From positions 2,170,001-2,234,000 of the forward strand of contig CAVWTN010000002.1 in the NCBI GenBank assembly GCA_963757945.1: 64,000 nt of DNA. Reading direction: 5' to 3'. This document shows positions 51,278 to 60,253 of this stretch, piece after piece (the stretch's first letter is position 1; the number at the start of each line of letters is the position of its first letter). The position numbers were made by a program, and so were the translations under genes. The notes under the pieces are model-generated. The model had not been told where the DNA came from. It was given only the letters and a program-made list of their open reading frames with translations, and did not search any database. This stretch comes from CAVWTN01 sp963757945. Lineage in GTDB: Bacteria > Vulcanimicrobiota > Vulcanimicrobiia > Vulcanimicrobiales > Vulcanimicrobiaceae.

Positions 51278-53371
51278 CTAGCGCCGGCGCAGGCCGGTCG
51301 CGTTCGAGGTGAGCGTGAGGTCGACGGAGGTGACCGAGAGCTTGCTCGTGGCTTGCGCCCCGCGGATGACGATGCCGTGCAGGCCCGGTTGGAGCACGAC
51401 GGGGAGCGTCGTGGTCGCTGCCGCGACGCCGCCGGGTCCGAGCGGATTGGTCGCGGTCAGCGTGCCGAGCTCGTTGCCGTCGACCCAGATTTCGGCGGTC
51501 CCTTTGCCGTCGGGCGAGCCCGCGTGCAAGCCGAGCGCAAACGTTCCGGCAGCGGCGACGCGCGTGACGTAGCCGAACCACGTCCCCTGCGTGAAGCCGC
51601 CGACCGTCTCGCTCTGCAGCGAACTCGAGGGCACGTCGAAGCTCGTCGCCGGGATCGATGCGGGCAGCAGCGTCCCGTACGTCAGCGGCGCCCGGACTCC
51701 CGCCGAGAGCTGCGTCATCGCCTGCATCTTGTAGTTCTGCGGCACCGAGAGCAAGTCGTAGACGTCGTCGAGGAAGCCCCACGAGAAATCGCCGCTGAGG
51801 GAGTAGTAGACCAGCAGATCGCCGCCGTTCGCGCTCCACGTGTTGTGCGCCGTGACGATCGTCTGCAGGATCCGCGGATCGTCGTGGGCCGCCGCGAGGA
51901 TTGCGTTCTGCGTCGCGCTCTTCGGGAAGGAGGGACCGCCTTCGTAGGCGATGCGGCGCACGCCGAACGCGGCCGCGTACGCGGCGTCCTGCTGGAGGCT
52001 CGCGGGCCATCCGGCGGGCGGCAGCGTGAGGAAGATCGAGTCGACGGACGATTCGTCGCTGGGCGCATAGTCGGCTCCGCCGCCGATCCCGTAGAAATAG
52101 TAGTTGAGCGAATGAGGCGCCGTGACGTACTTCGGATTGTTGTAGTAGCTCTCCATCAAGTACGCTGCCTGCTGCAACGGACCGCCCGCGCTTCCGAGCT
52201 CCGTCATGAGGACGGGGCGGATGCGCGTCATCATTGCGGCGTCGCCGAAGATCGAGCGGAAGATCGCGCTGATCTGCGCCCCGCGCTGGGCGATCCGCCG
52301 CCAAGCGAGCGCGTTCGCGTTCGTCGTGCCGTCGAACGCGAGCACGGCGAGATTGCTCTGGGCGGCCGCGGCGTTGGCATTCGCTTGCGGGTACGCCTGG
52401 TTCCAGACTTCGTTCGAGTACTCGACGTAGAGATGCAGGTTCGACGCGAGCGTCGACTGTGCGAGATGTGCGAGATTCTGCACGTAGTCGTCGCTCGCCG
52501 AGACGGGCACGTTGATCCAGCAATCCTTCTGAAGCTCGTTGCAGAGCTGGAACGCATATTCATAAGCCGCGCCCTTGACCTGCGTGGGCGCGGCGGTGCC
52601 GCCCGCGAGGACCACTTGCGATGCGCTCGTCTTCGTGACGCGATCGGCCCACTGTTGCTGGGTGTTGCCGTTCGAGGCGAGCCAGTCCGAGAACCGGAGG
52701 ACCGAGAACGGCGCGAGCGAGTTCTTGAAATCCGTGGTGAAGGTGCTCGTCGCGGGGTCGTACGTCGCGGAGGATCCCTCGTAGGTCGGCCGCATCAGCG
52801 CAACGTTCTTGACGCCCGATCCGAGCGCGCTGCCCGGGCCGGCGACCGTGTTCGTGAACGTCAGGGTGAGCGCGCACGGCGCCGTGCCGGCGATCGTGAA
52901 CGTCGCCGTGCTCGTGTTCGAGCTTGCCGAATACACGGGCGTCAACGACGCGGTGACGCAGCCGCCGGCCTGTACGCTTGCCTGCCCTTGAAAACTGAGC
53001 GCGTAAGTCCCGTCCATGCGCGAGGTGCCCGATGCCCACACCGAGATCGAGGCATCCTGGGTCGGCCACCCGTTCGGATCGGCCGCTGCGTTGCCGCCGT
53101 TCGCCGTCCATGGGATGCGGCTCGTCTTCATCGCGTCGGCGAAGACGCGGTTCGTCTCGGTATCGAGGACCGCGCCGACGTTCATGCCGATCGAATTCGT
53201 GGTCGAGACCGGCGGGAGCGGCGTCGCCGTGGTCAGCGGCGTCGGGCTTGCGCTCGGCGTCGGCCCAGGCGGGACGGGGCTGGCGATCTTGCCGTTGCAG
53301 GCCGAAAGGCCGAGGATGAGCGCGGCCAGGGCCAGCGCGGAAAACGAAGCCTTGCCGAAGACGGAACGCAT
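51278..53371 (-). CDS. Large secreted lipoprotein, glycoside-hydrolase/cellulose-binding-like
   Basis: A 697-residue protein starting at 53371, where MRSVFGKASFSALALAALIL is followed by the lipobox GLSACNG. A Pro/Thr-rich linker (about 28-52) leads to a TIM-barrel-like region with phrases common to secreted carbohydrate-active proteins: LHLYVEYSNEVWNQAYPQAN, VLMTELGSAGG and RRIAYEGGPSFP. The C-terminal 130 residues form a beta domain (FALGLHAGSPDGKGTAEIWV). Conserved glutamates in VEYSNE and YEGG could be catalytic. I cannot name the GH family; polysaccharide binding or cleavage is inference. Confidence 0.72.
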   Translation of the reverse strand: MRSVFGKASFSALALAALILGLSACNGKIASPVPPGPTPSASPTPLTTATPLPPVSTTNSIGMNVGAVLDTETNRVFADAMKTSRIPWTANGGNAAADPNGWPTQDASISVWASGTSRMDGTYALSFQGQASVQAGGCVTASLTPVYSASSNTSTATFTIAGTAPCALTLTFTNTVAGPGSALGSGVKNVALMRPTYEGSSATYDPATSTFTTDFKNSLAPFSVLRFSDWLASNGNTQQQWADRVTKTSASQVVLAGGTAAPTQVKGAAYEYAFQLCNELQKDCWINVPVSASDDYVQNLAHLAQSTLASNLHLYVEYSNEVWNQAYPQANANAAAAQSNLAVLAFDGTTNANALAWRRIAQRGAQISAIFRSIFGDAAMMTRIRPVLMTELGSAGGPLQQAAYLMESYYNNPKYVTAPHSLNYYFYGIGGGADYAPSDESSVDSIFLTLPPAGWPASLQQDAAYAAAFGVRRIAYEGGPSFPKSATQNAILAAAHDDPRILQTIVTAHNTWSANGGDLLVYYSLSGDFSWGFLDDVYDLLSVPQNYKMQAMTQLSAGVRAPLTYGTLLPASIPATSFDVPSSSLQSETVGGFTQGTWFGYVTRVAAAGTFALGLHAGSPDGKGTAEIWVDGNELGTLTATNPLGPGGVAAATTTLPVVLQPGLHGIVIRGAQATSKLSVTSVDLTLTSNATGLRRR

Positions 53372-53429
53372 GAACGGATTATCGGCCGCTTCCGTGAACT
53401 CGAGCAGCCCCAATCTCGTCTTAGGAAAC

Positions 53430-54158
53430 ATGACGACACCGGCGACCGGCTCGATCGCGATCCAGCGCTCGGGCGAACGCGCGTTCTTCGACCATGGATG
53501 GCTCAAGACATACCACTCGTTTAGCTTTGCCGATTATTTCGACCCCGGAAACGTGAACTGGGGCGCCTTGCGCGTCTTCAACGACGACGTCATCCAGGGA
53601 GACAAGGGGTTCGGCACCCATCCTCACCGGGATATGGAGATCCTGACGTACGTGTTCCGGGGCGAACTCGAACACCGGGACTCGATGGGCAACATCGGCG
53701 TCGTGCGCCCGGGCGGCGTGCAATATCTCAGTGCCGGGACCGGGATCTCGCACTCGGAGTACAACCATTCGCACGTGCACGACGTCCGTTTGGTGCAGAT
53801 GTGGGTCGTCCCCCGGGCGGCCGGGCTCGAGCCGCGTTACGGCCAGGTCGATTACACGCGTGGCGACCGGCTCGGGCGTTGGCTGCCGATCGCGAGCGGC
53901 CAAACGGGGATCGAATCCAAGATCGCGCTTTGGCAAGACGCGACCGCCTACGTGGCGCGTCTGGAGCGCTCGAGCCTGACGTACGACGTCGCTCCGGGCC
54001 GGTTCGCATTCCTCTTCGTGGGAGAAGGCGACATCGAGCTCAACGGTCACGCGCTGTACGCCGGCGACGCGGCGCGGATCGCGGGACCCCTGTGCTTCGA
54101 GCTCGCGGCAGAAGAAGCGGAGCTCGTGCTCTGGGACGTCCCGCCGCTCGAACGCTAG
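53430..54158 (+). CDS. Pirin family protein
   Basis: A 242-residue bicupin. The metal site of the N-terminal cupin is complete: GFGTHPHRDMEILTYVFRGE (two His), then LEHRDSMGN with further H and E ligands. QYLSAGTGISHSEYNHS is the other pirin hallmark. Bacterial pirins may act as quercetin dioxygenases or redox-sensitive regulators. The ATG at 53430 follows AGGA by five bases. Its stop codon overlaps the stop of the convergent ABC permease (shared CTAG at 54155-54158). Confidence 0.94.
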   Translation: MTTPATGSIAIQRSGERAFFDHGWLKTYHSFSFADYFDPGNVNWGALRVFNDDVIQGDKGFGTHPHRDMEILTYVFRGELEHRDSMGNIGVVRPGGVQYLSAGTGISHSEYNHSHVHDVRLVQMWVVPRAAGLEPRYGQVDYTRGDRLGRWLPIASGQTGIESKIALWQDATAYVARLERSSLTYDVAPGRFAFLFVGEGDIELNGHALYAGDAARIAGPLCFELAAEEAELVLWDVPPLER

Positions 54159-54970
54159 CCGCCCTGAACGACGATGCGGCGAGAGGCCGCGCGCCAAACG
54201 GCGAGCGAGAGCAACCCGAAGGCGAGGATCCACCCGGCCTGCGCGGCGAGCGCAGCGGCATAGTCTTGCGGGGCGAGCGCGCCGATGTAGATGCGCAGCG
54301 GCGTCGAGTAGATCGCGGCGAACGGCAAGCGTGCGACGAGCGCGCCGAGGAAGCCGGGAAAGAACGCGAGCGGCAGGATCTGTCCGCTCAAGAGATCCGA
54401 GGCCCAGCGGACCATCAGTTGGATCGCGTAGGTCTCGAGCGTCCAGAAGGCGACCGAGTTCATCAGGAAGTTCAGGAAGAAATTGACGAGATAGCCGAGC
54501 GCGAACGAACATGCGAAAGCCGCGAGCACCGCGGGCGAGGGCACGTCGATGTGCACGAGCAGCAGCGCGAACAGCAGCGAGGGGACGATCAGCAGCGCGT
54601 GAAACGCCGTCTGCCCGAAACCGTCTGAGAAGAAGTAGAGCGGCAGGCTGATCGGCTTCATCAGGTCGGTCGCGATCGTGCCTTCGCGGATTTTCTCGCG
54701 GATTGCCCCCGTGCCGTCGATCTCGAGGATCAGCGACATCAAGAGCGCGACCGTCGCATACGTGATCATGGAGTGCAGCGGGATCCCCGCCGGGGCGACG
54801 TTCTGCGCGTAGAGCGCGATCCACACCGAGCGCAGCAGGTACACGCGCAACACGAGCGAGCCGACGTTCGTGAACACCTCGACGCGGTAGGTCGATTCAC
54901 GAGCGAACGCTTTCTTCGCGAATTCGATATACGGCTCGATGCGCGCTCCGGCCGAGAGCGAGGCGATCAT
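54155..54970 (-). CDS. ABC-2 type exporter permease (COG4587 type)
   Basis: A 271-residue permease with six helices starting at ATG 54970 (MIASLSAGARIEPYIEFAKK). IREKIREGTIATDLMKPISL and the final GWILAFGLLSLAVWRAASRR match the family that pairs with COG4586 ATPases. Its start overlaps the ATPase stop by four bases (ATGA), so the two are coupled. The third component usually found in such a set is the permease at 35054-35851. Confidence 0.88.
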   Translation of the reverse strand: MIASLSAGARIEPYIEFAKKAFARESTYRVEVFTNVGSLVLRVYLLRSVWIALYAQNVAPAGIPLHSMITYATVALLMSLILEIDGTGAIREKIREGTIATDLMKPISLPLYFFSDGFGQTAFHALLIVPSLLFALLLVHIDVPSPAVLAAFACSFALGYLVNFFLNFLMNSVAFWTLETYAIQLMVRWASDLLSGQILPLAFFPGFLGALVARLPFAAIYSTPLRIYIGALAPQDYAAALAAQAGWILAFGLLSLAVWRAASRRIVVQGG

Positions 54971-55983
54971 ACGGGGGCGCCGGCGTTCTCGGGTGCCGGC
55001 GCTTCGTAACCCTCGACGTAGAGGCGCCGAATGATCGATTCGAGCTCGGGCTCCTCGATCGAGATGTCGCTGACGCAATACGTATCGGCGACGCGGCGGA
55101 TCAGCGTTTCGGCGCTGTGCAGGCGGCGGTCGAAGCGCAGGCGGACTTGGTTGCCGTTGCGCGCCTCGAGTTCCACGCCCTCGAGCGTGAAATCCGGCGC
55201 ATCTTCGCAGAGTTCGATGACGAGGGTGCGGTGCGTGCCGTAGCGGTCCTTGAGGGTCTCGATCTCGCCGTCGTAGACCAGTTTGCCTTCATCGATCAGA
55301 ACGATGCGTCGACACAAACGCTCGACGTCGCGCAGATCGTGCGTCGTGAGGATGATGGTCGTTCCGCGTTCCCGGTTGATCTCGCCGACGAACGTGCGGA
55401 TCGCTTCCTTCGCGACGACGTCCAGGCCGATCGTCGGCTCGTCCAGATACACGATCGGCGGATCGTGCAGCATCGCGGCAGCGAAATCGCCGCGCATGCG
55501 CTGCCCGAGCGAGAGTTGCCGCACGGGGGTCTGCAAGAAGCTGCCCATCTCGAGCCGCTCGGTGAATTCCGCCATGTTCTTCTTGTAGCGTTCGCGCGGC
55601 ACGTTGTAGATCGCGCGCAAGAGCTCGAACGATTCGATCAGCGCGAGATCCCAATAGAGCTGGCTGCGCTGCCCGAAGACGACGCCGATGTTGCGCGCGT
55701 TCGCCGTGCGCTGCTGGGAAGGCACCAGGCCCGCGACCCGCACCAGCCCTGAGGTGGGGACGAGGATCCCGGTCAGCATCTTGATCGTCGTCGACTTTCC
55801 GGCGCCGTTCGGGCCGATGTACCCGACGAGTTCCCCCGCTTCGAGCGACATCGTGATGCCCTCGACGGCCGGTTTTTCGACGTACTCCCGCGAGAACAGC
55901 GTGCCGAGCGCCCCCAGCACGCCCGGGGTGCGTTTGAGCGAGCGGAAGACCTTGCGCAAGTCGCGGGTCTCGATGATCGGCAT
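54967..55983 (-). CDS. ABC transporter ATP-binding protein (COG4586 type)
   Basis: A 338-residue ATPase. Walker A is GYIGPNGAGKSTTIKMLTG (about residue 55), the Q-loop VVFGQRSQLYWDLAL, signature QLSLGQRMRGDFAAAMLHDP, Walker B VYLDEPTIGLDVVAK, and H-loop ILTTHDLRDVERL. The LSLGQR signature and the longer C-terminal domain are typical of the ATPases that serve ABC2_membrane_6 permeases. It is the first gene of a two-gene unit with the permease that follows. The start at 55983 gives MPIIETRDLRKVF; the open frame upstream is a shadow. Confidence 0.94.
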   Translation of the reverse strand: MPIIETRDLRKVFRSLKRTPGVLGALGTLFSREYVEKPAVEGITMSLEAGELVGYIGPNGAGKSTTIKMLTGILVPTSGLVRVAGLVPSQQRTANARNIGVVFGQRSQLYWDLALIESFELLRAIYNVPRERYKKNMAEFTERLEMGSFLQTPVRQLSLGQRMRGDFAAAMLHDPPIVYLDEPTIGLDVVAKEAIRTFVGEINRERGTTIILTTHDLRDVERLCRRIVLIDEGKLVYDGEIETLKDRYGTHRTLVIELCEDAPDFTLEGVELEARNGNQVRLRFDRRLHSAETLIRRVADTYCVSDISIEEPELESIIRRLYVEGYEAPAPENAGAPV

Positions 55984-56070
55984 GTCTACGCCAACCGCTG
56001 CGACGTTGCGCCGGGTTTCGGTTTCGCGCGGCGGGCGGGGTCGCGAACGGCGCGCGCGGAAACGGTCCGC

Positions 56071-56508
56071 ATGCCGTTTCTTGGGTACGACCACGTCGAT
56101 GCGCGGGTCCCCTCGATCGCCCGCGTCGAGCCGTTTTATGACCGCCTGATGCCGGAACTCTATCTGGCGGAAAAACGCTACGCCCACGTCAGCGCCGACG
56201 GCGAATGGCACGACGTCTCGGAGGAGCGTCCGTATAACGCCGTCGAGTACCACGAGGAAGCGCCGGCGCCCGGCGATCGCGCCTCCTTTTTCATCGGATT
56301 CATCGAGGACCCGGCGACGGTCCCGACCTCGACGCGGATCGCGTTTCGCATCCCGTGCGAGGCGGACTTGATTCACTGGCACGCGCTGTTGCTCGCGATC
56401 GGCGCGCGAGCGGTCGAATGGTCGGACGGCGAGGATTATCCGGCGATCTTCTTCGAGGACCCCTGCGGCACGAAACTCGAGGTCTGCGCGCGCCGTCCGC
56501 GCCGCTGA
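56071..56508 (+). CDS. VOC-family (glyoxalase-like) protein
   Basis: A 145-residue single-domain protein. YDHVDARVPSIARVEPFYDR opens the first module; EDYPAIFFEDPCGTKLEVCA closes the second, with the expected metal-ligand glutamate. The H in YDHVDARV is another likely metal ligand. Substrate unknown. It stands alone, divergent from the ABC ATPase gene with 87 bases between the starts. Confidence 0.85.
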   Translation: MPFLGYDHVDARVPSIARVEPFYDRLMPELYLAEKRYAHVSADGEWHDVSEERPYNAVEYHEEAPAPGDRASFFIGFIEDPATVPTSTRIAFRIPCEADLIHWHALLLAIGARAVEWSDGEDYPAIFFEDPCGTKLEVCARRPRR

Positions 56509-56788
56509 GCGACACAGGTCATCGCAGCGCTCGCGGTTCCGAAGTACGCTTGATCGTGCCCGGCGGACGCCGGTTTTTGCCGTTTCCGGGTACGTCAAAA
56601 GTCGCCTTTTCGCAGCAAGTTTCGTATGCGAAGCAGCGGCGTGGAAGTTTTGTGAACGCGAAGCGTGCGAGCGCGCAGTTTGGAACGCTCTGCATGTAGA
56701 TGCATTCGTCCATGGCCGGCGCGAGCACGCAGAGCGGGCCCGTGAGCGCGACAAGGGGCGGCGAAGAATGCGCAAAAAGGGAGAGTCG

Positions 56789-57370
56789 ATGACCAAGGTT
56801 CGGGATGCCGTTTCGGTTCGTTGCCCTGTTCGGAGTGCACCGGGGTACCTGGTCGCCTACTTCGATCAGCAAGGCGATGGGCAGACCTCCGGCGTCACCT
56901 TGACGCTGCACCTTCAGATCGTCGACGTGACGGTCGATCGCGAAGTCGTCGCTACGCTGACGAAGCCGAAGGGCGCGTGGCCGCAGAGCCGCTTCGGCTT
57001 CACGTGGGGCCCGAAGGCCGGCGGGGCCTATCCCGTCTTCGAGGGGAATCTCGACGTCGAAGATGACGGGCCCGGCCACTGCCGGCTCGTGCTGACGGGC
57101 TCGTACAAGCCGCCGTACGGGATCGCGGGAAAAGCGTTCGATGCCGCGTTCGGCAAGCGCATCGCCGTCGCGACGGTTCGCAAGCTCTTGGACACGTTGC
57201 GCGACGAACTCGAGGCCGCGTATCACGTCGAGTTCGAGCGCGACAAGACCGCTGCGCGCGCGGCGGCGGGGAGCCCCGAGAAGGGCGAGAGCTCGCACGC
57301 CCCCATCGATCCCGAGCGCATCCACGACGCGTACTACTCGATCCCGGCGACGGAGCTCGACGAAGCGTGA
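56789..57370 (+). CDS. SRPBCC/START-like hypothetical protein
   Basis: A 193-residue protein starting at ATG 56789, which has GGGAG five bases upstream; an ATG at 56768 is less likely. A beta-rich central part (HLQIVDVTVDREVVATLTKP, AYPVFEGNLDVEDDGPGHCR) and a long C-terminal helix (GKAFDAAFGKRIAVATVRKL) fit a START-like ligand-binding fold. The tail is charged and contains a Tyr-Tyr motif. No specific family is known to me. A hexapeptide transferase gene starts 40 bases downstream. Confidence 0.62.
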   Translation: MTKVRDAVSVRCPVRSAPGYLVAYFDQQGDGQTSGVTLTLHLQIVDVTVDREVVATLTKPKGAWPQSRFGFTWGPKAGGAYPVFEGNLDVEDDGPGHCRLVLTGSYKPPYGIAGKAFDAAFGKRIAVATVRKLLDTLRDELEAAYHVEFERDKTAARAAAGSPEKGESSHAPIDPERIHDAYYSIPATELDEA

Positions 57371-57410
57371 GCGAGGGGCGCCACGCCCGTTGCGGCGCAG
57401 GCGCCACGTC

Positions 57411-58025
57411 GTGAGCGGGCTTTCCGAAGAGCCGCAGGTCGACGCGACGGCGGTGGTCTCGGATTCGCAGCTCGGAGCGTGGACGGCCGTCGGCGCGCGC
57501 ACGACGATCGCCGAATCGAGTTTGGGCGACTACTCGTACGTGATGAACGATGCGAACGTCATCTACAGCGAGATCGGCAAGTTCTGCTCGATCGCGGCGT
57601 TCGCGCGCATCAACCCCGGCAACCATCCGCTGGAGCGAGCGGCCCTGCATCACTTCACGTATCGCAGCCGTTCGTATGAGCTCGCGGAGGACGACGATCG
57701 CGAATTTTTCGACCGGCGCCGCGCGAGCAAGGTCGTGCTCGGGCACGACGTGTGGATCGGGCACGGCGCCATCGTCTTGCCCGGCGTGAAGATCGGCAGC
57801 GGCGCGGCGATCGGGGCCGCCTCCGTCGTCAGCAAAGATGTGCCGCCGTTTGCCGTGGTCGCCGGCGTCCCCGCGAAAGTGATCCGCTTTCGCTTCGACG
57901 GCGACGTGCAAGCGGGCCTGATGCGGCTGTGCTGGTGGGATTGGCCGCGCGAACGGCTCGCGGCGGCGCTGCCGGATTTCCGCGCGCTCGGCGCGGCCGG
58001 GTTCATCGCGAAGTACGGAAGCTAG
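57411..58025 (+). CDS. Hexapeptide-repeat acyltransferase (LbH/xenobiotic-type)
   Basis: A 204-residue left-handed beta-helix protein starting at GTG 57411. The repeats [LIV]GXXXX run from VVSDSQLGAWTAVGARTTIA to VLGHDVWIGHGAIVLPGVKI and GSGAAIGAASVVSKDVPPFA. The catalytic-type His lies in NPGNHPLERAALHHF, as in xenobiotic and Vat-type acetyltransferases. AGVPAKVIRFRF closes the helix. The acceptor is unknown. Its TAG stop overlaps the TAG of the convergent DUF190 gene (CTAG, 58022-58025). Confidence 0.9.
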   Translation: MSGLSEEPQVDATAVVSDSQLGAWTAVGARTTIAESSLGDYSYVMNDANVIYSEIGKFCSIAAFARINPGNHPLERAALHHFTYRSRSYELAEDDDREFFDRRRASKVVLGHDVWIGHGAIVLPGVKIGSGAAIGAASVVSKDVPPFAVVAGVPAKVIRFRFDGDVQAGLMRLCWWDWPRERLAAALPDFRALGAAGFIAKYGS

Positions 58026-58399
58026 CGCGCGGCACCCGTCTTGAGCCGCTCGAATTCGATCGGCTCGAGCGCGATCAATCCGTCCGGGATCATCGCGCGC
58101 AGTTCGGGAAGAATGCGCGAGATGTTGTCGTCGGAATCCAGCACCTCGATCAAGATCGGGAGATTCGGCATCCACGCGAACGCAGCGGCCTTGTGCATGA
58201 CGACATGCCCGCCGTAGCCCTGGATGCCGCGGAAGACCGTCGCGCCCGCCATGCCGTGCTGCCGCAAGAATTCGACGATCGCGGCGTACAGCGGAGTCGT
58301 CCCGGCGCGGTCGTCATCGTCGACGAAGATTCGCAAGAGCTTGCCGGAGGTGAACCCGTCCACTACGCGCCTCCTGGAGAGCGCCACATCGCCCGTCAC
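58022..58399 (-). CDS. DUF190 (PII-like) protein
   Basis: A 125-residue protein starting at GTG. LRIFVDDDDRAGTTPLYAAI, then VEFLRQHGMAGATVFRGIQG and YGGHVVMHKA are the DUF190 pattern, a PII-like ferredoxin fold that often accompanies ion channels and transporters. It is divergent from the Kef-type antiporter gene, 159 bases between the starts, so it may modulate that transporter; the pairing is inference. Confidence 0.88.
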   Translation of the reverse strand: MTGDVALSRRRVVDGFTSGKLLRIFVDDDDRAGTTPLYAAIVEFLRQHGMAGATVFRGIQGYGGHVVMHKAAAFAWMPNLPILIEVLDSDDNISRILPELRAMIPDGLIALEPIEFERLKTGAAR

Positions 58400-58558
58400 G
58401 TACCAGTATAGCGAGATGGTGCCGGCTTAGCGAGGAGGCCCGCCCGGCCCCCAAGAACGAGGCAATACGGCGATGGAGCTCGCCTTAACCGCCGATCCCG
58501 GCTGATGGCTCCTATGTCAAGAACGGCAATACGACATGGGGCTCGTTGGGGGAACGCG

Positions 58559-59716
58559 GTGAGCGCGATCGCCGGTAATACCTGGATGGTCGCGGCGGTC
58601 TGGATGGCGTTGGCGGCGGTCAGCGCGTTGCTTGCGGTGCGCTTGAAGTTCGCCGCGGCGCTCGTCGAGATCGCGATCGGGATCCTCGCGGGCAACTTCT
58701 TGAATCTGCACACGAACGAGTGGGTCGATTTCGTGGCCGGCTTCGGAAGCATCTTGCTGACGTTCCTGGCGGGCGCGGAGATCGACCCGGCGGTCTTGCG
58801 CAAGCAACTCGTGCCCTCCGCGACGCTCGGGTTCGTCTCGTTCTTCGCGCCGTTCGCCGGCGCATTCGCCTACGCACTCTATTTCGCTCACTGGGGGCTT
58901 GACGGCGCCAAGATCGCCGGGATCGCGATGTCGACGACGTCGGTCGCCGTCGTTTATGCCGTGCTCGTGGAATCGGGGCTCTCCAAGCGTGAGTTCGGGC
59001 AGCTGATCCTGGCGGCGTGCTTCTTCACGGACCTCGGCACGGTCGTGGCGCTGGGGCTGCTTTTCGCGAACTACAATCTCTGGCTCGCCGCGCTCGTGCT
59101 GGCGATCGTCGTCAGCATGGCCGTCGTGCCGAAGATCCTGCCCGCGATGCTCGAGAGCATGGGGCGCTACGTCAGCGAGCCGGCGCTGCGCGTGCTCTTC
59201 GCGATCATCTTCCTGCTCGCGGCGATCGCGACGGCCGCCAAGAGCGAGGGCGTGCTCCCCGCATACTTTTTGGGCTTGGCCTGCGCGGGCGTGATGATGA
59301 CCCACCCGGACGTCAAGCGCCGCCTGCAGACGATGACGATGACGATCCTCGCCCCATTCTATTTCTTGAAGGCCGGGACGTTCGTTTCGCTGCGGGACGC
59401 GTGGAGCGGAGCCGAACTGATCGCCGCGCTGTTCTGCGTCAAGGTGTTCGCGAAGATCGCCGGCGTCTGGCCGGTCGCTCGGCTCCTCCGCTACGAAACC
59501 CGCGACGCGAGCTACCTCACGCTGCTGATGGCAACCGGGCTCACGTTCGGCACGATCTCGAGCCTCTACGGCCTGACGCACCATTACATCGATCGAGCGC
59601 AGTACACCGCGCTCGTGACCGTCGTGATCCTCACCGCAGTCGTGCCGACGATCGTCGCGCAAGCGCTCTTCAAGCCGACCGAAGAACCACCGGAGTTCGA
59701 GGCCGAGGTTCCCTAG
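58559..59716 (+). CDS. Cation:proton antiporter, CPA2 (Kef-type) membrane domain
   Basis: A 385-residue protein with 12-13 helices. I chose GTG 58559 because GGGGGA lies five bases upstream; the frame is open 18 codons further. VEIAIGILAGNFLNL, LLTFLAGAEIDPAVLRKQLV and GIAMSTTSVAVVYAVLVESG carry the family's acidic ion-binding residues (E in GAEID). No TrkA-N (RCK) regulatory domain is attached, unlike KefB/C. It would exchange Na+ or K+ for H+. DUF190 is divergently encoded beside it. Confidence 0.92.
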   Translation: MSAIAGNTWMVAAVWMALAAVSALLAVRLKFAAALVEIAIGILAGNFLNLHTNEWVDFVAGFGSILLTFLAGAEIDPAVLRKQLVPSATLGFVSFFAPFAGAFAYALYFAHWGLDGAKIAGIAMSTTSVAVVYAVLVESGLSKREFGQLILAACFFTDLGTVVALGLLFANYNLWLAALVLAIVVSMAVVPKILPAMLESMGRYVSEPALRVLFAIIFLLAAIATAAKSEGVLPAYFLGLACAGVMMTHPDVKRRLQTMTMTILAPFYFLKAGTFVSLRDAWSGAELIAALFCVKVFAKIAGVWPVARLLRYETRDASYLTLLMATGLTFGTISSLYGLTHHYIDRAQYTALVTVVILTAVVPTIVAQALFKPTEEPPEFEAEVP

Positions 59717-59723
59717 CGGCGCG

Positions 59724-60194
59724 TCAGGCGGGCGCCGGAAAATCGCAGGCGCGCACGTAGAGCGCGGCGATCGCCTCGAACAAGGCCGTTTCGGCCGCGC
59801 CGAAGCGCGCGAGCTTGGGGCTGTCGACATCGAGGACGCCGATCAGTTTGTCGCGGGCGAGCAGCGGAACGACAATCTCCGAGCGCGATGCCGCATCGCA
59901 GGCGATGTGCCCGGGGAACGCGTGCACGTCGTCGACCACGATCGTGCGGCGCTCCATCGCCGCCGTGCCGCACACTCCGCGCCCGAGCGCGATGCGCACG
60001 CAAGCGGGTTTCCCTTGGAACGGCCCCACGACGAGTTCGCCGCCGCGAAAGAAGTAGAAGCCGGCCCAATTCAAGTCGGGGCAGCCGTGATAGAGCGCGG
60101 CCGCGAGGTTCGCCGCGTTGGCGATCGGGTCGCGCTCGCCGGCCACCAGCGCCGAAGCACTGTCGAGATCGAAGATCGCCGCGGAGTCATGCAT
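59724..60194 (-). CDS. msrC: Free methionine-R-sulfoxide reductase (GAF domain, fRMsr)
   Basis: A 156-residue GAF-domain enzyme that reduces free methionine-R-sulfoxide. The three redox cysteines are C65 (KPACVRIALG), C75 (RGVCGTAAM) and C99 (GHIACDAAS); the spacing of 10 and 24 residues equals that of the known enzymes. WAGFYFFRGGELVVGPFQGK is also diagnostic. It lies 59 bases downstream of bchL on the same strand and is probably co-transcribed. The start at 60194 (MHDSAAIFDL) was chosen because the longer frame overlaps bchL. Confidence 0.92.
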   Translation of the reverse strand: MHDSAAIFDLDSASALVAGERDPIANAANLAAALYHGCPDLNWAGFYFFRGGELVVGPFQGKPACVRIALGRGVCGTAAMERRTIVVDDVHAFPGHIACDAASRSEIVVPLLARDKLIGVLDVDSPKLARFGAAETALFEAIAALYVRACDFPAPA

Positions 60195-60253
60195 CGCGCG
60201 CAGCTTCGCCGTCCGGGGCGCCGGGACCGCGCGCTTCGCTCGCGCGCCGGGCG

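Noticed and set aside
56509..56767. A small cysteine-containing minus-strand frame (about 64 codons)
   Set aside because: No ribosome site, family or conserved pattern; I see nothing reliable in this 259-base gap.
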